64,000 nucleotides of DNA from Chrysomallon squamiferum (lineage: Eukaryota > Mollusca > Gastropoda > Neomphalida > Peltospiridae), in NCBI GenBank assembly GCA_012295275.1, contig CM022679.1, positions 3,094,412-3,158,411 of the forward strand, written 5' to 3'. Both the position numbers and the translations under genes were made by a program. Within the stretch, counting starts at the first letter, position 1; each line of letters starts with the position of its first letter. Below the pieces are notes generated by a model. That model was not told where the DNA came from, did not search any database, and was given only the letters and a program-made list of their open reading frames with translations. Positions 21,308 to 35,684 of the stretch are shown here, piece after piece.

Positions 21308-23390
21308 AATTACATTTAAATTTGGAATTATTTTTAAAAACATTTTTTTTTATTATAATTTTTTTTACCTTTTTTCAGAATTTTATTTTAATGGCATAAA
21401 GCGCACAAATTTAATCTGTGTGGCATTTATTTTGAAGTTCAGTGCATTAAAATAGTTTTTCTTGTTGAATAAGTTTGTGTTGAATATTGTGGATACACTA
21501 AAGATCTTTTAATTATTTAAGAAATGTATGCATTCCTTGTTATGACATACACAAAGCTTGACCACTCATCAGATCTCTAATGCATTTACAACTTGTTGTT
21601 CATCATACTGAAATGTGACTCCTGAAGCCCTCAAAAGAACAACAAATTAAAGACACTCAAACATTATATGTAAACTTAGTTGGCAACTAACAACACTCTC
21701 CAAGTTCTTATTTTATAATAAAACACATTTTATGTTGTGCATCTTTTCATTGGTATCTGCCCTCAAGTATAATGTTAATGTATGATACACAAGACAAACA
21801 AACGTAAATTAATTTATTTTAATTTGAATAATAAATAATGATAAAAAAATTGTCAGACAACATGATAGAAATAGAGCAAGATTACAAAAATGCATTTTTT
21901 CTTCTCCTTCTTCAAACAAGTTTTCAACAGTCACACATGTCAAATGTTGACTTAAAAAACACTATATAATATTTTTCCTTTTATAAATTATAAAATATAT
22001 AAAAAATACATATAAGGAATCATTCACATCATTTTGGACAGACTGAAATAATATGAAAGCTGACAATAGGTAAAAACATCACAGTAAATGGAAATGCAAG
22101 AAATCATTGCATCTTTTAATTTTGTATTTTATTTGCTAAAATCTTGTTCAATGCATGGTTACGGTTTAAAAATTAATACCAGTTCAAACGGATGTGCAGA
22201 CATCATGCTTTTGTTGTTTACCTTTCAATTTTCTACAGCTTTTTTCAAAACAACAGGAAGTTGTATGAACGTTTCAGGTTTTAAAAACATGGTTCTTACT
22301 GTCTGGCAGCACATCACATGAATGTAAATTTATTAAAAAATGTAAGAAACGAAGTGTTGTAACTTCACAGGATTTTCACATCTGATATAATCATCTGGGT
22401 CTTGTTTGGAACTCTTGTCTTGGCATAATCTGACACTGCATATGATCTGTGGTATTTTGTGTGACATTATTTTGCTTATGGCAGTGGTGGCACCAGTTCT
22501 TGGCACTTCTGATGAATAAACCAAGCCAGAGAGAGAACTGAGTTCAGTGCTGAATTCAGGGTAAACATTTAGTAGTCTGTTTTCATACTGTCGTACTCTG
22601 TGATTGGTATGGGACATGGTGAAATTTTCAACCTGTTCATTTTTGTTTTCTCAGTTTGGCTGTATTCATTTTTAATTTCCCAGGATCTGCTGCAGTTCAG
22701 TTCATGAAATATGTCTCTGTAATGAAAAGTTCCTGGAAGTGAAGATTATATTTCTGAGTAGCTTTCATGGATTTTGATATGAAGGATAGTGCAATGACAA
22801 GGGATTTGTTGTTTTATTCTCTTTTGTGGAAATCTTTCTCTTCTTCTAACTGGTCATCAGGAGCTGATACTGAGAAGGTGTTGTTATCACGTCTTTCACT
22901 GGAAGCTTTTGCTGTTTGTCTCAATTAGTTCAAGTTACATCATGGTGATGGTATGTCCTGATACATTAAAGTTATGTGCATAATACCCTTGGTTTTCCAA
23001 CCATTTTCTACTTCATATTTCACAATGCAGTTGGTATTCAGAAAACGGTATTTCCCAGGATGTGTCAGTATGAATCAAAAATATTTTATTTTATTCCTAC
23101 TTATTATTTTATTCCTAGATATTACAAATTCCAAATCAAAGATATCTTCTTCTAAAATCCTGCTTATGTAGTTGAATCATTCATTGTTAAAAGGTTTTCA
23201 AAATTAATGTCACGTCTGAGAATTGTAATGTAAGGACATCATTTTAATCCTGATGTAACTGTAGGGATGATGGTAATCATTTCTTGGTCTTCTGCGTCCT
23301 TCAAACTGAGGACTTAACAGTGGTCCACCAGCTTCAGAATGTCTGGCTGATGGTCCTTCCCATTGTGACCAGGCTGAGGCTATTCAGACT
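21308..23390. other. Convergent 3' UTR region between aquaporin and TSR genes
   Basis: No supportable coding exon. The left part is the downstream region of aquaporin exon 5b. From about 21900 to 23390 the sequence is less repetitive than other spacers and lies directly downstream of the TSR-gene stop, so it is probably that gene's 3' UTR. TTTATT (AATAAA on the minus strand) at 22329-22334 and near 21804 are candidate polyadenylation signals. Confidence 0.45.
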
Positions 23391-23730
23391 TCACGTCAAT
23401 CGCTTTGGACGTCTGACGTAAGGTGCCATAGATGAAGACCTGCGATAGACCCTTTGCTGGCTGTTATCACTGTAGTTTTGTACATATGGAGATTGGTGTC
23501 TATATGGAGAGCAGCTTCTGTGTGGAGAACAACTCCTGGAAGGTGATGTTCTTCTTACTGGTGACACAATGTATGTCTTCTTGGGTGATGCTGAGTATGG
23601 TGTTATTGTAGATGACAGTTTACGCGTGGGTGACCTCTGAACATACTGGCTTGTTGACCTTGGAGTATACTGGTTTGGTGACCTTTGAGAATAATGGGGA
23701 GGTGACCTCTGAGAGTACTGAGCATGAGCT
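23391..23730 (-). CDS. TSR receptor exon 26 (Ser-Pro/Arg-rich C-terminus)
   Basis: Repeated QYSQRSP-type units followed by [20 protein letters not shown], ending RPKRLT-TGA (23391-23393). Many SP sites suggest proline-directed phosphorylation. Confidence 0.85.
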
Positions 23731-23892
23731 CTGAAATAAGTTGAAAAAATTAAAATAATTCGATTACTGTTTCAACTTAGAACACATATAACAATAACTA
23801 ATACAAATATTTGGATTATCCAGTGAACTGAAGAGGACTACTACATTATTTACCATAAAACACTTTTATGATGTTAATCTTACTTCTTTCTG

Positions 23893-23937
<45 letters not shown>

Positions 23938-26900
23938 ACTCAAATGCACACAAACATGAACATGCTCTTCCCAGTTTGATTCTCCTACCTCTCTGTATCA
24001 GTGTCCAGGTTTGAAACTGACTGAATGATGTCCAGTACTTTGTTCTTGTTGTCTTTCACTAACATGGAAGCTCTGTGGGCCTTCAATGCACGTTGCACTT
24101 CAACAACTGGATCTTCAAACAGAAACCAAACATTACACATTCAAGTTTTATCTAATTATATTATTTGAATACAGTGAAGTAAAATATGAAACAAAGAAAC
24201 AATAACAAATTATATATATATATATAAATATACATAAAACCATTGACAGAGAGAGAGAGAGCGCCATTCAGAACTGAAAACACAGAACACATATGCAGAA
24301 AATACCTTTGTTGCAGATTAATATGTAATCAAAGCCTCAGATTTCATTTCTGCAGAAAGATGTCACTGAAAATACCACAGTACATTATTAACGTATTTCA
24401 TTATCACATATACTTTTTTTTTACCTTCCTCATTGTCATCATCACTGTCATCACTATCGTCAGTGTCATCATCACTTTCATCATCATCATCTGAACTATC
24501 TGAATCTGAATCATCAATCTTTACGGGAACACCATCAATTATGACAATACCATCAGCCGCTAAGTCATAATCTTCTTCTGCTATGTAAGCATGCGCTGCA
24601 ACATTGGCTGCAACAGTGGCATCACTTTGATACACTGGAAGTTGGTATCCTGAAACCCCTCCAGCTCCTTTGTTTGAAGGAGGTTTCTCTGTTGGAGGAT
24701 TTGCCATGAGAGCCCGAACTGAAGGAGCCTCCACCGAAGGAGGTTTCTCTGTAGCAGGAGCAGGTTCTACTTGTAATGATTTTTTCTTCTCTGGTGCAGA
24801 GCTTTTTTCATATGATTTTCTCCTGACTCTATAGAACAAAATGTTAAAAACCGTCTGGTAATTAAGGTAAAACAATGATTTTAGAAATAAAAAATTTGTT
24901 TAAAATGGCACACACTGTGTGACAAATAAATATTTTATTTTATTTGTCCCTAATTCATCTTATTTAAAAAATATACTATAATGCACACACACACACAAAA
25001 TAATAATAAAATTATTAAAAATAAAATAATATTTTGTTAATGTTTTGGTTATATTTCCCACCATCTGAGATTTAACATTTAATCATGAACAATAAAATGG
25101 ATACAGTTAAACAGTTTGTTTAGTTGCCTCATTTTTCTTTAATTAGCCTAGGTGCGACTAAGTACAAAACAAATACTTACATAATAATTCTACAGACTCC
25201 ACAGAGAAGAATGATGACTAAAATGACAGTGACTATCACTATACCAATATCCGTGTCATCAAGTTCCAATACTGCTGCACAGAAAAACATGTACATTAGG
25301 AAGGTAAAAAAACACATTATAGACATAATCAGAAAACCCCCATTAATTTAGTTCTTTTCACTGATATTTGGTATATATAGAACAAAAAAAAAAAAAAAAA
25401 ACCAACAACAATGTTTATAAAAAAAAAAAAAGCTGAATAAATGAAAAAAATGAATTAATATTATAAACAGAACCAGTCTGTTTTTCTTATTTCTTTTGTG
25501 ATCTGATTACCTAATTTGGAAGTGTGTCTCCAAATGGCGAATGTTTTTATCATGATAAGATGTCCATTCTTGTTCACTGCACAGCCATAGAAACCGTCAG
25601 AATGTTTTTCAGGTACGAGTTTTATTGCACTTTCATTTCGACGTCCAGGGAGCTATCTCAGAGAAACATAAAACTCGAATAAAGAAGACTGTTCGGTTAA
25701 ACAAACACTCCTTTATTAAAGGAGAGTTCTTACAGGGAGAGTATTTTCTATCTTATTTCAGAACAGAGGTAGGTCTCCTATATGATTAATTCAGAAGACT
25801 TACCATCTGATCAGGAGTTTAATTAGTTTGGATAATTAGTAAAAGCTAAAAATATTTCACTGATACACTCTATCACACAAACACACACATTCAGTCACAC
25901 ACAGAATTTACATATCAATGATTGAGGTGAATGTTCACAATTTAGAAAGGAAGATACACCTTATGTACATTTTATTTAATTAAAATTACACCACTTTTAA
26001 AAGAAATAACACCACTGATAGATAATTAATATCCACAAAACTCCATTCAGTTATCCATCTCTTTACAAAACAGAGGCTGAAGATATTAATTAATAAAAAA
26101 AAAAAAAAAAAAAAAAAAAGAAACAGAAACCCTTGGAATGATAACAATTCCTGAATCAGCTGATAACAGTCTGTCATCTTTAAACCATTCAGTGAAGACA
26201 TCATTACTGCCAAAATCAGTATAGTCACACTTTAAATACACAATATCTTCTGCATGTTCCAGTACTTCATCAAGATGAGCTGCAGAGAATGGAAATTTCA
26301 TATGTGTAAGTGTATGTACATGCAAAGAGACAGAATGAATTTTTTTTTAATTTAGGTTTGCTTTGCTGTCATATATAATTCACTGAACATCTGTCACTGT
26401 ATAAAATTTAAGCTTGGAATGCAACCAGAAAAAGTATTTGAAATGGGGCATTGGGAAATAAAAAATTAACAGGCTCTGATCTTTTTCAATAACTATTTAT
26501 TTTAATACAGAAATCAGATCATGATATGAAAATTTCATTAGCTAGTTTTATCATTATATATTTCTGATATAAACAAAAGTTATTACATTTTTTTATATAA
26601 CATAAAGAATAATTTACCTGAGATGGTGTAGCCCATGGAATTCATATATCCATCATTATCAGTTTTATTATTATATTTCTGATATAAATAAAAGTAATTA
26701 CATTTTTATATAACATAAAGAATAATTTACCTGAGATGGTGTAGCCCATGGAATTCATATATCCATCATTATCAATGAGTGCTGCTCTCTTAAACGAAAA
26801 CCTCTGTCCGTTGACAACCACAACATCAACAATGCCGCTGAAGCCGGACTTCACCCCAGTGGCAAACTGGATGATGAGCCACTCTGCAGGCTCAGTGTGG

Positions 26901-29900
26901 CCGAGGAAGAGCTCACCTACAGGAGAGTACTTCTTACCTAGCCCAGTGACCTGCATCGCTGGGTGTCGGTCCACCTGCAAGTCCACCTCCATCCCATTCA
27001 CATCAGCTGTCAGGTAGAACCACTGGTTTAACTAGCAGCAAAAACAACAACACAATAAAGTAAAGAATGTGTAAGTGTGTATATGATTATATATCTGCGT
27101 GTATATGATTATATATGTGTTGTATATGATTATATGTGTGTGTGTATGATTATATATGTGTATATGATTATATATGTGTGTGTATATAATTATATGTGTG
27201 TGTATGATTATATATATGTGTATGTATATGATTATATATATATGTGCATGTATATGATTATATATATGTGTGTGTATATGATTATATGTGTGTGTATGAT
27301 TATATATATCTGTGTGTATATGATCATATGTATCTGTGTGTATAAATGATCACATATATCTGTGTGTATATGATCACATATATCTGTGTGTATATGATTA
27401 TATATACATGTGTGTGTAATGTTTACTTACTTGCAGTTCTATACTTTCCTCACACTCAGTTTTCAGTCCACAGTTGAGACACACTTTGATTGATCCGTGG
27501 TCTACGAAGATTGCCAGGAAGGAACCAGGTTCTTTGCCCTCGTTGTAGAAGATGAGGCCGTCTAGTGCGTGTATCTGCATCGTCGCTTGAATCTGCAGGT
27601 GTTGTGTGTGCTCAAAGATAAGTTTGGCGAAGAAACGACCTCGGAATTCTGAATGGCTGACAGCTGGTCCTGGATGAATGAATGAATAAATAAACAAATA
27701 CAAAAATAAACAGAAATATTTGCATGAGGCATGACAGGCCACAGAATCAAACCTTCTGAGTGTGCTCTGCATAATATGAGTAGCCAAAAGCCCCACTTCA
27801 ATTTCTGATTTCAAATTATCACTGCATTAAAAATAAAAAATAATAATCCTATTTCTGACATCATGTTTCTGAAAACTTGATATTAAAATATTCCGAGATA
27901 AATATTTACACAAATATTTAATCATTTCCGATTAATTAAGCTGTCACTGACCAAGTGAGGTTTCGATAATTGACTTCTGCTGGGATGGAGACCCAGGCCC
28001 CACCCAGTCCATTGACCGGATCAGATTGAGTGGTTTGTAGTTCTGTCTCAGTTCAGAGATTACACCTTTAAAACCTGAAAGAGAAAAATAAATCAATCTC
28101 TAGTACACCATTATGTCAAACGTGCATTACAGGTGGCAAACCTGTTCTACAATTTTATTCAAGTCTGCTGACCTCATTTTGTTTTATTTATATAAATTTC
28201 CTTCTATTCAAGGTGTATATGAAGTGGTATGAATAAAATTTAATAGCCTCAGTTTGTTTATTTATGTAAACTTGTTTTTAATTCAAGAAAGTTAAAATGT
28301 AATTAACATGTCCCAGTTTGTTTTGTTTGTATAAACTTCTCTATGAATGTTTTATGTGTGAAAACTTACACTGCTAAATGTCAACGTTTAAAAGCTCAGC
28401 TAATACAAATTTAATTTTAAATGCCATTCTGCCTCAAAAATGAAATCAACATAGGTTTATCTAGTTATTATGATGACATTTTCTGAAGAAATATTTCTAT
28501 TATAGTAAACAATTTATAATGATTAAATATATTCTTTATTGATGAAATGTAAAAAATTCTTTCACTTTGGAATTATTTCTGTTGTTGTCAATAAATTAAA
28601 AAATTATTAAATCTTTTTTTTCTCCATAAAAATTAAAAAAATTCCCACAAATCTCGAAATAATTTCTGTTTTAAATCATTTACAATAAAGATTATTAAAT
28701 CAGTTTTCATCAATAAAATGTAAAAATTCCCACACTTCCGAAATAATTTCTGTTTTAAATGATAGTAATAATTATTATTAAACAATTTTTTCAATAAAAC
28801 ACATAAATTTTCACACCTCTTGAATGATTTCTGTCTGTTCCGATGATCATCTCTGCATCAAAGTTGATGTCGTGATGAGGGTCACTGTCGTACTTCGCTA
28901 TGGCGTGTCTGGTATCGTCCACTCTGATGTAGCCCTCTTTTGTAGTGACCCCAACCTGCAGGTCATGCCAGTGTCCAACCTTGTTAACAAAACAACTAAC
29001 CATGTTTATGTATTTTCATATAAAAATTAACAAATAAATACTGCTGAAGTATTTTGTTCAAAATTTTCATAGATGTATTTATTAAAAAATTAGCTTTATT
29101 TCATTTTAACTGCTTATGTTTATTTAAAGCATGTTTGTTTTAAAGGTAACAACAGTAGCAATACAATATTCTTTTGAGTAAAGAGTAAAGATTCTTTTAT
29201 ATGCTATTTTCCCAGAACACTGTTCTTAGTATTTTTGCTATTATTACTCATCTGAAATAAAATAAAAATTTAAAATAATTTATAACAATTGCTATTAAAT
29301 AATTTCTTTATCAGTAAAATGTGAAAATTCCCCCCACTTCTGAAATAATTCCTTTTGAAAAATAACAATTATCAAAAAAAAAAATTTCACATTATTATTA
29401 TTATTATTATTATTATTACTTGAAGTGTGAGATTTGCTACAACGTGTAAATTAGATTTCCCATCATGCACTCTGAGGTTTGGTATTCCGTCTTCCAGACT
29501 GAGGGTTATGTGATGTTCACACTGCGACTCTTCTGTGCAGTTGTCGTATCGCTCGGCCAAAACACCACTGCTAGCCCTCGGCTGCAGTCGCAGGTAGAGA
29601 AGAAGAAACCTGGTTGGTCGCATGAACTGCTTGTAGATCATCCAGCTGTTCCCAGAGAATGTTATCCCTTTGTCGTTCTCATCTGTGGGGTAGACAAATC
29701 ACTCGCAAATCAGAACTGTGACATCTCAACATAGTTTGATAGGTATTAATACAGTAATATTAACAGTTGTTAAGTTTACAACATATAATTTATATCATTT
29801 AGCAGGAAGTGAACCTTTATATTCACCTTCCCATGAAAAAACCCCACATGAAAGCAGATAATGTTGTTTTTGGTGAACCGGACATGGAGCACTGGTTGGA

Positions 29901-30008
29901 ATGTGAAACAGCATAAAATACAAAATAAATACTGTGCATGAACATTTTTTAGTAGCTGTAATAAATCATAAATTATAATTAAAATCTCTGTCTCTCTCTG
30001 ACTCTTTA

Positions 30009-30050
<42 letters not shown>

Positions 30051-33000
30051 GAAATATTAATTTTACCTGTACATGGCCCAGTGTAACAGTGAACAATCTC
30101 AGTGCCAGTTCCCCTACACTGCTTTCCTCCATTGACTGGTGAAGGGTCAGTGCAAGCCCGGTCTCTGAAATGTCGTCCTAGACCACAGGTCACTGTACAG
30201 TCTGACCACTGACCCCAGAATGACCAGCCACCATCCTCTGCAGTAAAATAATTAACTTTAATGACTATGATATAATTTATTTATGTAATTTTGCATGTGT
30301 GAAATTTTTTTATGTTACTCTTGTTGATTTAGACTGGATTGCACATACCACAATGTTTAAAATATTTTTGAGACACTAGTTGGAATGTCATATTCTGTTA
30401 GTGTAGGATGCTGTTTGCCTTGTTTTGGATATTTTATACTGTGATAGTGAAAAACATCCAAAACTACAGACACACGCCATGCCAGATGTATTTTCCACCA
30501 TCAAAAACAATTATGTCCAGTTTTTATTTTATTATAAAAATGAGTACTTTTAAAGAATTTATAAAAGATTTAAAAAATGATTGAATGTTATTATTTAATG
30601 AATTATTATATTAACTGATTTTTGAAAAAAATACTTTACTGTTGATGAAAAACAACATTTCAGTACAAGGACAGTTATCAAAAAAATTTAAAAAAAGAAA
30701 AAAAGAAAAAAGGAAAACAAATATTCATCAAATTTGGGATTTTTTATCTCTGACATTTTCTGCACATTTTGCTTTATGCAAGGTGATAACATTTCATACC
30801 ACATACACTAATATATGTCTATCTCTCAGTTAATAATTATATTATATTACACATATTACATATCTAGTGTGTAAGTTTCATACTTGGACATGGTGCTAGG
30901 TAGCATATTTCTCCAGCGACATACGTCCCACTTTTTCTCGTCCGAGTTCCTTTTCCACACGTCTTGTCACATTTTGTCCACTGAGTCCATGGAGGGGCAG
31001 AGAATGTCTGTCCTGAACAAAGAAGTCTAAAGGATTAAATGATACATGACCTCAGTCTGACCTTCAGAGGCTAAAAGGTCAGATATACAGACCACACACA
31101 GTCAATACAACACAAACACGTCCATTTGTAACTTTTATACTTACACACACAAACACACAAAATACAGATTCTCATTTAGAGACACAAACACATGGACACA
31201 CACACATACACACACAGACAAAATACATGTTCACCTTTAGACACACAAAAACATAGAAACAAACACACACACACACACAAAGCAGACTCACATTTAGATA
31301 AACACACATACAAAATATAGACTCACATTTAGACACAGACACACACAGAGAAGTTGTGAGGACGTCTAGTTACCTTTACACTTTCTTAGGTTACACTTCT
31401 GTCTTTCACTGTCGTCCCCCACGCAGGAGCCCCCGTGCTGGGGGAGAGGGTGGTCACACTGACGATAGCGCACTCTGTGACTCGGGCCACACGTCTCCCC
31501 ACAGTGGGACCAGTGCAGCCAGCGACTCCACCCACCAGTCTCTGCAGACACATTTAACAAACACACAGTTATAACTGTAGACACATTTAACAAACACACA
31601 GTTATAAATGTAGACACATTTAACAAACAGTTATAACTAGACAGATTTAACACACACACAGTTATAACTGTAGACACAGTTAACAAACACACAGGTATAA
31701 CTGTAGACACATTTAACAAACACAGTTATAACTGTAGACATTTAACAAACACACAGTTATAACTGTAAACACATTTAACAAACACACACAGGTATAACTG
31801 TAGACACATTTAACAAAAACACAGTTATAACTGTAGACACATTTAACACAGTTATAACTGTAGACATATTTAACAAACATACACAGTTATAACTGTAGAC
31901 ACATTTAACAAACACAGTTATAACTGTAAACATATTTAATAAACACACAATTATAACTGTAGACACATTTAACAAACACACACAGTTATAACTGTAGACA
32001 CATTTAACAAACACACACAGTTATAACTGTAAACACAAATACCCCAAATTATAACTGTAAACACAAATACCCCAAATTATAACTGTAAACACAAATACCC
32101 CAAATTATAACTGTAAACACAAAAACACAAATTTGTAACTGTAAATATAAATACACAAAATTGTAAACAGACATTTAAAATTGTAACTGTAAATACAAAT
32201 ACACAGAATTATAACTGTAAAAACAAATACCCCAAATTATAACTGTAAACACAAAAACACAAATTTGTAGCTGTAAATATAAATTCACAAAATTGTAAAC
32301 ACAGACATTTATAAATGTAACTGTAAATACAAATACATAAAATTATAACTGTAAATACAAAAACAAAATTATAACTAAACACAAACACACAAAATTATAA
32401 TTGTAAAAATAAATACATAAAATTATATCTATAAATACAAAATTATAACTAAACACAGATATACAAAATTATAACTGTAAGCACAAACACCCAAAATTAA
32501 AACTGTAAAAACAAATACACATAATTGAAACTGTCAACACAAAGACAAATAATTGTAACTGCAAACACAAACTCATAAAATTATAATTTTAAACACAAGC
32601 ACACTGTAATGGTAATTGCAGCAGCAACAGTGACGTTAATTTGCAACAGCGTTATTATTAATTTCTAAAAAAAAAAAAGGTTACCAGGACAAGGTTCAAG
32701 GTCACAGAACTGGTCTTGTTTGACCTCTCCCTCGCAGACTTGAGTCAGGTTCAAGCAGTTTCTGATTCGAGATCGGTACCCTCCCCCACAGGTCTGACTG
32801 CACACTGTCCAGTATGACCACTTAGTGAACTGTTTCTCCATGGACAAGTCCAGTGGCTCTTCAAATGGATCTCCTCTTGCAGGAGTCACCTCCTAAATGT
32901 TCAACACACTTTGTCAAATTTATTTTCCTTATAAACAGTTTATAAATATCTCAGTTCATGATTTTAAAGGATAAATTTACATAAACCACAACGATTTGTG

Positions 33001-34074
33001 ATGAAAATATATACATTTTTATTTGTAAGTGGTAGGTAGGATTTTTTTACCTTGCACTCAGTCTTTGTAGAACATTTATGAGCTGTCTTTATTATAAATT
33101 ATTATTAATTATTATTTTTCATGTAGTTCGGTTTACTAATAATCAGGATTTAATGTAGTAGTAGAAAGTTTCTTAGTGATCCTTCAGATTTATTATCAGA
33201 TTTACAGAGATCTTCATAGATTTATCAATGGCTTTAGCATCTTAATTCCTGCCTATGTATGTAAAATATATCTTTGCACTCATTTCTTCATTGTAAAAAT
33301 TATTTAATAACTTTACCCTTTGACCTACCTCAGTTTCTTCTTCATCTTCTTCTTTTGCTAACAGAAGAAACATAATAAAATATATTAAATAATATACATT
33401 ATTCTTGAAATGGAGTCTAATTATATATGTAATAGGATAAAAGAAAGTATGTTGTAAAAATTAAAACCTTTATCTCAAATATATTAATTTAGAAAAATTT
33501 ATATTATTTATATATAATAATGTTATAAAACATTTTTTAATGAAAAAATAAAAATTAAAAAAAAAAAATATAAAATGTTTATTTATATTTTATTATTCCA
33601 TTTTCGTGCCTCTCAAATAATGTACTGAGGACTTTAACATGCACTCTCTCTCATCTGTTGATATATACAGAAGAAAATTTCTTTAAAGTAATTTTGTTAT
33701 ACTAACAGTCAAGAACAATAACTTCACACTTTTTCCCTGTACAATTTCCTGTTCTAATGCTGACTCCAAGACAGTCAAGGCCACCGCTGGGGAGTGGGTT
33801 GATGCACATGCGTATCTGAGTTCTCCGCCCGATTCCACAGTTTGCAGTGCACGGAGCCCACTGTGACCACTTTGACCAGCCTCCATTTTCTGTACAAAAA
33901 CAAACAAAGTAGTAGAAAAAACCCCAGAAAGAATGAATTAAAAAGATGATAAAACCCCACTCTAAAAAAAAAAAAACGAAGAATATAATGGAATATAATT
34001 ATCATAATGTATTATTAACAAAACACATATATAAAAAAAACAATTTATAAATTAATTAAATCACCGTCGGGCAG

Positions 34075-34110
<36 letters not shown>

Positions 34111-34628
34111 ACTGTATACTCAGTCTGATATGACTTTTTCACATTTCTGTGACAATTTTTATATGATGGACCTCTTTAACTTGTTTGAACAATGAAGTTT
34201 ATAAAATATATTTTTTGATTAGCATCATGTATTTAATCACGAGAAATGTAAAAATACTTGGACAGGGTCCTCTGTAGCAGGGTTTGATGATGGCCAATTT
34301 TTCGACTTGTTTTCCCTTCTCATTCATACATTTTCCCTGTTTCAGACACATCTTTATTGACTGCTGTTGTCCATATGCTCCACATGAAATGGAACAACGC
34401 GAAAAAGCTGACCACTCTGACATGTATTTGTGATTGTCTGAAAAATAAAATCATAAAATTGTTAATAATTTTAATAAATTAAATATGGCTTTCAGGTTAA
34501 TTTTGTTTGCTTTTTATAATTATGACGTTTTATATAATAAAGATGGAGTATATTAGTTTCCTTATGTGATAGCATTTGTTTACAACAATTTTACATTTGT
34601 TTAAAAAAAAAAAGCTATAAAAAATATA

Positions 34629-34683
<55 letters not shown>

Positions 34684-35643
34684 AAGGACAGTTAAATATA
34701 CTATATAATTAAAAAATTTTAAACATTATTTTAATTTTTTTTTTAAATATATTACTATCTGGCCAGACAATATTTGTTAATTTATTTTATAAGTTACATT
34801 TCAGTTTATTGGTATTTAAATTGTACAATCAGTAGAAAATTCATTTATGATGTTAACAATTTGTATTTTATGTGCAAGAAATTTAAAAACTCCTAAAACC
34901 CCAAACAACAATGAACCCACACCCTATATACCCAACAAACCTGGAAAGCCTAAAAGCAGTTTTCTAGTCTCATTAATATTTTACAGTAAAATCCCAGTTT
35001 CTATAAGTTATGTTTCTTACTACTAAAACATAAATTTTAAAATATATTTTTAGATAATAAAATTCAAAATAAATACAGACAAAAATAACGACTGATTTAA
35101 ATAATAATTACATAAATTATAGTTTTAATTTTATTTCAGTTAATTTTGAAATAACAATTTTCTGACTTATGACATTTTAATTTGATAATATTTTTCATAA
35201 TGTTTCAGAAATTATTAATTTCATGTATAACACCAAACATTTCATATATAAAAGAGTACAATATTTGATTTTTATTTAACATTTTTTTATAAACTACTTT
35301 CTATAAGTTTTATATTATGTGTCAAAACTGCTCTAAATATTTTGTTTCAAATGTTAATTACATTCTGGGCGGTCACAACTGATTCCAAAGCAGCTTTCTG
35401 ACTCGTAGTATTTTCCGTCACAAACGACCCCCCCATGTGCTGGTTTCGGATCATCGCATCGTCGAGTTCGGTCACGTCTGCCATAGCCACACTTTTTATT
35501 ACACTCTGACCATGGCGTCCATTTACTCCACCCACCATCAACTGTTTTAAAATTGTTATACAGATTATGTGAGGAAAAATGGACATAATAATAAAAATTA
35601 AATATATACAATGAAAAAAAAAAAATGAAAAAAAAAGAGATGA

Positions 35644-35684
<41 letters not shown>

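Noticed and set aside
22333-22617. 94-codon minus-strand open frame downstream of the TSR gene stop
   Set aside because: Most likely within the 3' UTR; no family motif and no signals separating it as a gene.
31366-32014. Minus-strand frames rich in [11 protein letters not shown] repeats
   Set aside because: Readthrough of TSR exon 13 into the intronic minisatellite; the true exon ends at a donor at 31373.
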